Shown piece after piece: positions 16,904 through 23,580 of a DNA stretch of 64,000 nt. Both the position numbers and the translations under genes were made by a program. Every line of letters begins with the position of its first letter. Position 1 is the stretch's first letter. The stretch is taken from contig JALNWQ010000009.1 in assembly GCA_023230855.1 (NCBI GenBank), forward strand, positions 132,285-196,284. Direction: 5' to 3'. Under the pieces are notes generated by a model. It had not been told where the DNA came from and did not search any database. It was given only the letters and a program-made list of their open reading frames with translations. The stretch is from Solirubrobacteraceae bacterium. GTDB taxonomy: Bacteria; Actinomycetota; Thermoleophilia; Solirubrobacterales; Solirubrobacteraceae.

Positions 16904-18295
16904 TCATGCCGTGGCCCCGTCGGCGTCGGGCACGGCGTCGCCGGCCTCGATCCGGCCCAGCTCGGTGACCGGCGCCTCGTCGAAGATCACCTCGCGACCG
17001 ATGCGGAACCAGTTGTTCGTCGCCCGCAGCTGGCCGAGGATCCCGAGCACCAGGCCGAACGCGCGCAGGGTCACGAGGTGGTCGGCGGGGAGCGTGATCC
17101 GGCCGAACCCCTCCTTCTCCATCTCGGCCTGCTCGAGCACGACCTTCGTCACCGTGTCGGGCTGCAGCGTGACGTCCTCGTCGCGCATGAACCACCAGGT
17201 GACCGCGTCGTACTTCTCCAGCAGCGGCTGCACCATCTCGCGGCCGCCGGTGATGATCCCCTCGCGGACGGTGATGTCGTACAGCGTGTCGGCGTCGCGG
17301 GCGTAGACGGCGCGCAGCAGCTCGAGCTGCACGTCGATCTCGGACTGCGTCTGGCGCTTGAAGAACCCGAAGTCGAGGAACGCCACGCGGCCGTCGTCGA
17401 GGAAGATCGCGTTGCCGGGGTGCGGGTCGCCGTTGAGGAGCTTGGACCGCAACGGGGCGTTGACGTAGAACCGGAAGAGGATCTCGCCCCAACGGTCGCG
17501 CGCCGCGTCGTCGTCGTGGACGACGTCGGTGAACTTGCGGCCGTGGACGAACTCGGTGACGATGACGCGCTCGCGACAGAGCGACGAGACGACGTCGGGC
17601 ACGACGAAGAACGGATGGTCGCGGTACTCGCGGGCCATCGCCTTGTGGTTGGACGCCTCGAGCTCGTAGTCGAGCTCCTCGCTGATCCGCTCGCTCACCT
17701 CGTCGGCGATCTCCCGCGAGTCGAACCCCGGCATGAGCTTCGACGCGAGCTTCAGCGCCATGCCCATGTTCTTCATGTCGGCGCGGACGACGTCGGCGAT
17801 CCCCGGGTACTGGACCTTCACCGCGACCTCGCGCCCGTCGGGCAGCACCGCCCGGTAGACCTGCCCGATCGACGCCGCGCCGATCGGCTCCTCATGGAAC
17901 TCGGCGAAGAACTCCGCCAGCGGCCCACCGAGGTCCTCCTCGATGACGCGGCGCATCTGCGCGAACGACACCGTCGGCGCCATGTGCTGGAGCTTGGCCA
18001 GCTCGGCCTGGACCTGGGCGCGGTGGGACTCGGGCACGACGCCGACGTCGATGACGGACAGCGTCTGGCCGAGCTTCATCGCCGCGCCGCGCATCGTGCC
18101 GAGCACGCGGACGAGCCGGCGCGCGGTCTCCAGGTGCGCCTCGCCGATCGCGTGCTGCTTGGCGTCGTCGTCCTTGCCGAGGGTCCGCGTGCGGGTGCGG
18201 GCCTCGCGCGCGGCATGGCCGGCGGCCAGGCCGCCGAGCTTGGCCGCCCGTCCCAGACGTGACTTGGCCATCCGGCCGGTGCGCTTCTCGCCCAT
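16904..18295 (-). CDS. ABC1/UbiB-family atypical kinase (AarF-like)
   Basis: 463 residues with the ABC1 hallmarks. The N-terminal KxGQ motif (AAMKLGQTLS, about residue 78) replaces the usual P-loop, and an Ala-rich loop (EEPIGAASIGQVYRA) follows. The Lys of AVKVQYPG, the catalytic loop NGDPHPGNAIF and the metal-binding FLDFGFFK are all present. Family members support quinone or isoprenoid-lipid metabolism. Its position between an oxygenase and an acyl-CoA dehydrogenase fits a lipid-processing cluster. It may be cotranscribed with the acyl-CoA dehydrogenase upstream (25-bp gap). Confidence 0.9.
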   Translation of the reverse strand: MGEKRTGRMAKSRLGRAAKLGGLAAGHAAREARTRTRTLGKDDDAKQHAIGEAHLETARRLVRVLGTMRGAAMKLGQTLSVIDVGVVPESHRAQVQAELAKLQHMAPTVSFAQMRRVIEEDLGGPLAEFFAEFHEEPIGAASIGQVYRAVLPDGREVAVKVQYPGIADVVRADMKNMGMALKLASKLMPGFDSREIADEVSERISEELDYELEASNHKAMAREYRDHPFFVVPDVVSSLCRERVIVTEFVHGRKFTDVVHDDDAARDRWGEILFRFYVNAPLRSKLLNGDPHPGNAIFLDDGRVAFLDFGFFKRQTQSEIDVQLELLRAVYARDADTLYDITVREGIITGGREMVQPLLEKYDAVTWWFMRDEDVTLQPDTVTKVVLEQAEMEKEGFGRITLPADHLVTLRAFGLVLGILGQLRATNNWFRIGREVIFDEAPVTELGRIEAGDAVPDADGATA

Positions 18296-18319
18296 TCCTC
18301 GTCCCTCGTGGTCGTCGTT

Positions 18320-19465
18320 CTACAGGCCGAGCGTGCGCCCGATGATGTCGCGCTGGATCTCGCTCGTGCCGCCGTAGATCGTCGACACGACCGTGGCCCG
18401 CAGGTGACCCTCCATGTCGTACTCCCGCGCGTAGCCGTAGCCGCCCATCATCTGCATCCCCTCGAGCGCCACGTGCTTGGCGACCTCGGTCGCCTTGAGC
18501 TTGACCATCGAGCTCTCGCGGGCGAGCATCGCCGACGGGTCGGCGTCCACCCGCTGCGCGACGTCGTAGACGAGCAGCCGCGTGCACTCCAGCTCGGTCG
18601 CCATGTCGGCCAGCCGGTGCTTCAGCGTCTGGAAGCTCCCGATCGGCCGGCCGAACTGCCTGCGCTCGCGGACGTAGCGCAGCGTGTCGTCGAAGGCGCG
18701 CTGCGCCCGGCCGAGCATGAGCGCGGCGAGGATGAGCCGCTCGGTGTTGAGCCCGGCCATGAGCTGCGTCCACGCGCCGTCGACCTGCCCGACGACGGCC
18801 GAGTCGGGCACGAACGTGTCGGTGAAGAACATGTCGTTCTGCTCGGCGCCGCCCATCGTCTCGATCAGGCGCATGTCCAGGCCTTCGACCTTCGACGGCT
18901 CGACGTCGAGCATCGTCAGGCCCTCGTGCTTGGCCCCGCCGGGCGTCGACCGGGCGACGAGCAGCACGTGATCGGCGATGTGGGCGTTGGAGATCCAGGT
19001 CTTCTGCCCGTTGATCCGCCAGCCGCCGTCGACCTTCTCGGCCCGGCAGGTCAGCGCGCCGACGTCGGATCCGGCCTCGGGCTCCGACATCGCGATCGCC
19101 TGGTTGCGCCCGGCGACGACGCCCCCGAGGACCGCCCGCTTCTGGTCCGCGGTGCCGAACCGCTCGAACGCGCCGCCGACGATCCAGGTCGGGGCGATGC
19201 CGCCGATCGGGGCCAGGCCGCGCTGGGAGTGCTCCAGGAAGAGGCACATGTCGACCGCCCCACCGCCCAGGCCGCCGTGCTCCTCGGGCGTCGACACGCC
19301 GATCCATCCGAGCGCGGCCATCTTCTCGTAGAGCTCCTGGCTGTGGGGCTCGCGGCCGCCGTGGGTCAGCGCGTCGCGCTGCTCGCGGGTCCCGCACTCG
19401 CGGGCGCAGAAGTCGGCGATGGCGTCGACGAAGGCCTGCTGCTCGTCGCTGAGCTCGAGGGGCAT
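18320..19465 (-). CDS. Acyl-CoA dehydrogenase
   Basis: 381 residues, full length for the family. Visible motifs: AIAMSEPEAGSDVGAL (FAD/substrate region), GQKTWISNAHIADH in the beta-barrel, the C-terminal flavin-contact EGMQMMGGYGYAREYDME, and the catalytic-region ending YGGTSEIQRDIIGRTLGL. It oxidises an acyl-CoA to the 2-enoyl-CoA, passing electrons to ETF. Start ATG at 19465, with the 31-bp operator about 50 bp upstream. It is probably the first gene of a unit with the ABC1 kinase. Confidence 0.93.
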   Translation of the reverse strand: MPLELSDEQQAFVDAIADFCARECGTREQRDALTHGGREPHSQELYEKMAALGWIGVSTPEEHGGLGGGAVDMCLFLEHSQRGLAPIGGIAPTWIVGGAFERFGTADQKRAVLGGVVAGRNQAIAMSEPEAGSDVGALTCRAEKVDGGWRINGQKTWISNAHIADHVLLVARSTPGGAKHEGLTMLDVEPSKVEGLDMRLIETMGGAEQNDMFFTDTFVPDSAVVGQVDGAWTQLMAGLNTERLILAALMLGRAQRAFDDTLRYVRERRQFGRPIGSFQTLKHRLADMATELECTRLLVYDVAQRVDADPSAMLARESSMVKLKATEVAKHVALEGMQMMGGYGYAREYDMEGHLRATVVSTIYGGTSEIQRDIIGRTLGL

Positions 19466-19514
19466 GGAGGCTCCGGGGTCGAGGGGCCGACGGAGCGTAG
19501 CACCGATTCGAGAG

Positions 19515-19545
19515 TTTGATACGAGATTCGTCGATCTGTACCAAA
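19515..19545. promoter_or_regulatory. 31-bp operator upstream of the acyl-CoA dehydrogenase gene
   Basis: Arms TTTGATACG and TGTACCAAA surround the spacer AGATTCGTCGATC. Compared with the site at 16820-16850, the length and spacing are identical and 11 of 13 spacer bases match. The arms share the TAC/GTACC core. It sits 50 bp before the ATG. Two such sites 2.7 kb apart in front of related genes suggest a small local regulon. Confidence 0.6.
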
Positions 19546-19636
19546 TGACTCACGTGCGCCATGCACCGCTACGGGTCACCGCCGGCACCGGCCCCTCGTC
19601 CCCCGTCACCGAACGCGCGGGGCCGCGGAGCAGGGC

Positions 19637-20266
19637 TCAGCCCGTACGACGGGCGATCGGCAGCAGGTGCTCGCGGGCGAAGGTCCGGACCGCGTCGTCG
19701 TCCGACAGGTCCAGGACGACCGCCGGGGTCAGCAGGAGCGACATGCCGATCCGGCCGATGATCTCGGCGGTCTCGTCCAGTCCGGCGTCGGGATCCGGGT
19801 CGCCGGCCGCCACCCGCACCGCGCGGACGAACGGCCGCATGAACGCGATGCTCCCCGCGACGAACGGCTCGGCGCGCGTCGTGAGGTACGGCAGCAGCAG
19901 CTCGGGCTCGAGCTCGAAGAGCCGGGTGAGCAGCGAGTTGCCCTCGACCACCCGCGTGGCGGTGGTGAACGCCTCGATCAGCCGCGCCTCCGCGCCTTCG
20001 GTGTCGCGGACGGCGGCGAGGATCGTGGCCGCGTTCTGCTCGAGCTCGCGGCGGATCACCGCGGTGACGAGCTCGTCACGACCCGAGAACCGGCGGTAGA
20101 CGGTCATCCGCGACACGCCGGAGCGCTTGACGACGTCGTCGATCGTCATCCGGCGGATCCCGAAGTCGACGATCACGCTGCGGGCCGCGTCCAGCAGCGC
20201 GACGGTGCGCTTGTCGTCGGGCACCGTCGGGCCGTCGTCGGGGGCGAGGGGATCAGGGAGCGCCAT
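19637..20266 (-). CDS. TetR/AcrR-family transcriptional regulator
   Basis: 209 residues from ATG 20264-20266. TetR helix-turn-helix at about residues 40-65 (MTIDDVVKRSGVSRMTVYRRF) and a helical ligand domain. It is transcribed in the same direction as the acyl-CoA dehydrogenase and lies just upstream of the 31-bp operator, so it is the best candidate to bind both 31-bp sites. It is divergent from the lipase gene. No strong ribosome-binding site is seen, so the start could be slightly different. Confidence 0.88.
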   Translation of the reverse strand: MALPDPLAPDDGPTVPDDKRTVALLDAARSVIVDFGIRRMTIDDVVKRSGVSRMTVYRRFSGRDELVTAVIRRELEQNAATILAAVRDTEGAEARLIEAFTTATRVVEGNSLLTRLFELEPELLLPYLTTRAEPFVAGSIAFMRPFVRAVRVAAGDPDPDAGLDETAEIIGRIGMSLLLTPAVVLDLSDDDAVRTFAREHLLPIARRTG

Positions 20267-20486
20267 CGGAATCAGGGATCGCCACGACGGGGCCGCGACG
20301 CCTGGGCGGACACTATCCGGGCGACCGCCGACGGCGACGGGCAGCGACGACGGCCCCGTCCCTCCGCCCGAGGGCGATGCCGTGGGGCGCCCACCGCGGG
20401 CCCGCACCGCCAAACCGGACCGCCCGTCCCGATCGACGCGCCGGCCCGAGGTGGCGCCGCCCCGACGGCGTCGGCCATGATGGGCC

Positions 20487-21722
20487 ATGCCGCTCTACGC
20501 CCCGGTCGACGCGCCCCCACCCGCGCTGCGCGTCCCGGCCCCCGCGCTGGCTGCGTCGCTGCGGTGCGGCGCCGACGTGGACGACGCGTCGCGCACGCCG
20601 GTGCTGCTCGTCCACGGCACGAACGTCACCCCCGAGGCGAACTGGTCGCACACCTACGAGCCGGGCCTGCGCGCCCACGGCGTCCCGACCTGCACGGTGC
20701 GCATCCCCAACCGCGCGACCGGAGACATCCAGGTCAACGCCGAGTACGTCGTCCACGCGATCCGCGAGACGCACCGTCGCGCTGGCCGGCGGATCTCGAT
20801 CGTCGGGGCGAGCCAGGGCGGCATGATCCCGCGCTGGGCGCTGCGGTTCTGGCGGGACCTGCGGCCGATGGTCGACGACCTCGTGGGGCTGGTGCCGTCC
20901 AACCACGGCAGTACGAGCCTGGATCGCTGCGATCCCGGCTGCAGCCCGGCCATCCACCAGCAGTCGGCGGGGTCGGCGTTCCTCGATGCGCTCAACAGCC
21001 ACCAGGAGACGTTCCCGGGGATCTCGTACACCAACGTCTACACCCGGACCGACGAGACGGTCCAGCCCAACCAGGACGACACCGGCAGCTCGTCGCTGCA
21101 CGGCGGCGGCGGGCGGATCACCAACGTCGCGATCCAGGACGTGTGCGCGCTGTCGACGTCGGAGCACATCCTCACCGGCAGCGCCGACCCGATCGCCTTC
21201 GCGCTCACCGTCGACGCGCTCGCCCACGACGGCCCGGCGGTGCCGGGGCGCGCGGCCCCCGTGGGGTGCCTGACGGGTCCGATCCCCGGTGCCGACCCGG
21301 TGGGGCTGCTGGCGCGCGTGCCCGACCTGCTCAGCGGCGCTGACAGCGTCGAGCCGACCGACCAGGAGCCGCCCCTGGCCTGTTACGTCACGGCGTCCTG
21401 CCTGCCGGCCGTCGCCCCCGCGCCGGCGGTCGCCCCCTCCGGTGGCGTCCTGCGGGTGCGCGTGTCGCCACGACGCCCGGTCGCCGGCCGCACGGTGCGC
21501 CTGCGCCTGCGGGTGCACCGGCGCGAGGACGCACGGTGGGTCCCGGTGCGCGGCGCGACGCTGCGGATCGCCGGGCGCCGGGCGCGGAGCGACCGCCGGG
21601 GCCGGATCGCCGTGCGGGTCCGCTTCGCCCGGCCGGGCCTGCGCGGCCTGCGCGTGCGCGCCGCCGGATCGCCGGCGCGCACCGTCCGGGTCAGGGTGGT
21701 CCGTCCGCGCCCGAGGGGCTGA
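20487..21722 (+). CDS. Lipase/esterase, class 2 lipase-like alpha/beta hydrolase
   Basis: 411 residues. LLVHGTNVTPEANWSHTY gives the oxyanion region and IVGASQGGMIPRWALRF the nucleophile elbow (GASQG, Ser near residue 112). VGLVPSNHGSTS and two Cys pairs are typical of secreted actinobacterial lipases. Residues about 315-411 form a separate beta-rich, Arg/Val-rich domain (LRVRVSPRRPVAGRTVRLRLR) that could bind a surface. No signal peptide is seen at the chosen ATG, which is odd for a disulfide-containing lipase; an alternative start was not found. Confidence 0.75.
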   Translation: MPLYAPVDAPPPALRVPAPALAASLRCGADVDDASRTPVLLVHGTNVTPEANWSHTYEPGLRAHGVPTCTVRIPNRATGDIQVNAEYVVHAIRETHRRAGRRISIVGASQGGMIPRWALRFWRDLRPMVDDLVGLVPSNHGSTSLDRCDPGCSPAIHQQSAGSAFLDALNSHQETFPGISYTNVYTRTDETVQPNQDDTGSSSLHGGGGRITNVAIQDVCALSTSEHILTGSADPIAFALTVDALAHDGPAVPGRAAPVGCLTGPIPGADPVGLLARVPDLLSGADSVEPTDQEPPLACYVTASCLPAVAPAPAVAPSGGVLRVRVSPRRPVAGRTVRLRLRVHRREDARWVPVRGATLRIAGRRARSDRRGRIAVRVRFARPGLRGLRVRAAGSPARTVRVRVVRPRPRG

Positions 21723-21879
21723 CGCCGACGCCCGATTCCACGGCCGTGCGGCGGCTTTGACGCCGAACCGTCGCGAAAGCCCACTGGCTCCGCCGCAGGT
21801 CGGGTCGCCACGCTCCGGCCATGAACGACCAAGCCGCCTGCAAGCAGATGACGCAAGCATGATCCGCTACCGTCCGGCC

Positions 21880-21966
21880 ATGGCCACCCTCCATCTGCGC
21901 AACGTTCCGGAGGATCTCGACACCGCCACCTGTTGCTCGACGCGTCCGCCATCGTCGAGCTCCTGA
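21880..21966 (+). pseudogene. Truncated FitA/VapB-type antitoxin
   Basis: The frame starts MATLHLRNVPEDLD, the classic first strand of ribbon-helix-helix FitA/VapB antitoxins. After about 14 residues it runs directly into toxin coding sequence in the wrong frame and stops after 28 codons. Roughly 60 codons of the usual antitoxin seem to have been deleted, together with the toxin's first codon or codons. Confidence 0.7.
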
Positions 21967-22346
21967 TCGACGGGCGCCACCGCGAGGGCGCCGATCGGGT
22001 CCTCGACGGGTTCACCGGCTCGGAGGACGTCGTCCTGATCACCGCGGCCCACGGCCAGGTCGAGGCCACGCACGCCCTGCGTCGCCTGGTCCGCCGAGGC
22101 CACCTGGACGCCGACGCCGGAGCAGCGGCCGTGCGAACCCTGCGGCACCTGGACTTCGCGCTCGACGCCACCGGCCCACGCCTGGAGCGGATCTGGTCGT
22201 TGCGCGACACCATGAGTCCCTACGACGCCGCCTATGCGGCGGCCGCCGAAGGGTTCGCGCTGCCACTGCACTCCACCGACCGGCGCCTGGTGCGCGCCTG
22301 CGCCGCGGCCGGCATCGAGGCGATCCACCTCGACGACCTGGCCTGA
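21933..22346 (+). CDS. vapC: VapC-type PIN-domain protein without a functional antitoxin
   Basis: 137 residues if started at TTG. PIN motifs are present: LDASAIVELLIDGR, EATHALRRLV, SPYDAAYAAAAE and LHSTDRRLV, carrying the metal-binding acidic residues. The N-terminus is fused to the stump of a deleted antitoxin and lacks the usual Met-Ile/Val start, so translation may be poor. Without a cognate antitoxin the toxin would be expected to be silent, weak or controlled by another VapB. Confidence 0.75.
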   Translation: MLDASAIVELLIDGRHREGADRVLDGFTGSEDVVLITAAHGQVEATHALRRLVRRGHLDADAGAAAVRTLRHLDFALDATGPRLERIWSLRDTMSPYDAAYAAAAEGFALPLHSTDRRLVRACAAAGIEAIHLDDLA

Positions 22347-22360
22347 CCGCGACGCGCCGC

Positions 22361-22618
22361 CTACGCGTAGTGCGCGGCGTTCTTGGCGATGTAGGACTGC
22401 AGATCGCCCGGGACCTGGTCCTCGGAGTAGATCGCGTCCACCGGGCAGGCCTCGACGCAGGCATCGCAGTCGATGCACTCGTCGGGGTCGATGAACAGCT
22501 GATCGGCCGCCTCGAACCCGCCCTCGTCCGGCGTTGGATGGATGCAGTCGACCGGGCACACCTCGGTGCAGCTGCTGTCCTTCGTGCCGATGCACGCCTC
22601 GGTGATCACGTAGGCCAC
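22361..22618 (-). CDS. fdxA: FdxA-type ferredoxin (7Fe/8Fe)
   Basis: 85 residues with two iron-sulfur cluster motifs. The first has Cys 9, 17, 21 and 25 (CIGTKDSSC, TEVCPVDC), spaced as in actinobacterial FdxA. The second is CIDCDACVEACPVDAIY. It transfers electrons, commonly to cytochromes P450 or reductases. It is preceded by a palindromic operator shared with two acyl-CoA catabolism promoters, suggesting its partner is an oxidative enzyme of that regulon. Confidence 0.93.
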   Translation of the reverse strand: MAYVITEACIGTKDSSCTEVCPVDCIHPTPDEGGFEAADQLFIDPDECIDCDACVEACPVDAIYSEDQVPGDLQSYIAKNAAHYA

Positions 22619-22631
22619 AGGGCCCTCCCCT

Positions 22632-22655
22632 CATACGGATTGTACGGACAGTATG
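22632..22655. promoter_or_regulatory. 24-bp operator upstream of the ferredoxin gene (site 1 of 3)
   Basis: CATAC and GTATG arms enclose GGATT-GTAC-GGACA. The sequence matches sites at 28156-28179 and 40313-40336 at 12 invariant positions of 24, in the same spacing. It lies 14 bp upstream of the ferredoxin ATG, overlapping the expected promoter or leader. Confidence 0.6.
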
Positions 22656-22732
22656 TCCAAACGACCTTCGTCATGTAGAGCGAGCGGCGGCGCGCCCGCG
22701 GCCCGCCGGCATCGGTGACGACACCGCTCACG

Positions 22733-23494
22733 TCAGCCCACCAGCGCATCGCGCAGGCGCTGCAGCTCTTCCTCACTCGCCCCACCCCGCAGAAGGTACG
22801 CCTCGGCGCCGCCGTGGGCTTCCCGCAGGTGGGTGAGCGTCTCGGCCATCGCCGGGGCCGGGGCGTCCATGGCGACCGCGAGCAACTGCGTCGCCAGGCC
22901 CGCCTCGATCGCCTCGCGCTCCAAGCGATCGCGGACGTCGCCGGAGAGCAGCCTGGCGGTGAAGCTGTAGTCCTCGACGATCTGCTCGTCGGGCACCCCG
23001 GCCAGGCTCAGGCTCAGGGCGACGACCATCCCCGTCCGATCCTTGCCGGCGGCGCAGTGCACCAGCGCCGGCAGCGCGCCGGGCGCGGCCAGACGCCGGA
23101 CCGCGGCCGTCAGCCCCTCGGCGCAGCGGTCGAGCAGCGCGCGGTAGAGCACGCCGATGTCGGCGAGCCTGTCCATGTCGATGCCGAGCTCGCCCGCGAC
23201 GGCGAACACGGGGACGTGGTGGCGCTCGGGCCCGTCGTCCGGCAGCGCGCTCGGATGTTGCTCCGCCTCGCGGGCCTGGCGCAGGTCGACGACCGTCCGC
23301 ACGCCGAGCGCGGCGAACGCGGCCCGGCCGTCGTCGTCGAGGTTCGCCAATCCATCGGACCGGAACAACACCCCGGAGCGGACCGGCCCGGCCGCCGTCG
23401 ACAGCCCCCCGACGTCGCGCAGGTTGAACGTCCCGGGGATGGCGATGCGGCGCCGGGGCGCCGGGGCGGTGAGCTGCGCGTCGTGGTCGGGCAT
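22733..23494 (-). CDS. Tyrosine/serine protein phosphatase (PtpB-like family)
   Basis: 253 residues. The P-loop is intact: LVHCAAGKDRTGMVVALSL, with the catalytic Cys and Arg of the CX5R signature. The N-terminal GTFNLRDVGGL and FRSDGLANLDDDG match the Tyr_phosphatase_3 / MPtpB-like group, which can also act on phosphoinositides. ATG 23492-23494 is chosen because the longer alternative (ATG 23501-23503) lies inside an inverted repeat. It follows the FadB gene in the same direction, separated by a hairpin. Confidence 0.88.
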   Translation of the reverse strand: MPDHDAQLTAPAPRRRIAIPGTFNLRDVGGLSTAAGPVRSGVLFRSDGLANLDDDGRAAFAALGVRTVVDLRQAREAEQHPSALPDDGPERHHVPVFAVAGELGIDMDRLADIGVLYRALLDRCAEGLTAAVRRLAAPGALPALVHCAAGKDRTGMVVALSLSLAGVPDEQIVEDYSFTARLLSGDVRDRLEREAIEAGLATQLLAVAMDAPAPAMAETLTHLREAHGGAEAYLLRGGASEEELQRLRDALVG

Positions 23495-23525
23495 CCGGAC
23501 CATCGTTTCGCATTCGATCGTCCGG
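23495..23525. promoter_or_regulatory. Inverted repeat at the phosphatase start
   Basis: CCGGACCATCG and CGATCGTCCGG (10 of 11 positions complementary) flank a 9-bp centre TTTCGCATT. It directly abuts or covers the phosphatase start codon, so a bound repressor or an RNA hairpin would block expression. Total length is 31 bp, but the sequence differs from the other 31-bp operator. Confidence 0.4.
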
Positions 23526-23526
23526 C

Positions 23527-23558
23527 ACGTCCCCACCGGGTGTTTCCGGCGGGGACGT
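23527..23558 (-). terminator. Hairpin downstream of the FadB-like gene
   Basis: Eight-base arms ACGTCCCC and GGGGACGT with an inner CCGG/CCGG pairing form a strong stem 23 bp past the FadB stop. No U-tract follows, as is common in high-GC actinobacteria. It separates the fad unit from the phosphatase. Confidence 0.4.
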
Positions 23559-23580
23559 ACCCGGACGTGGCCGCGGCCGG

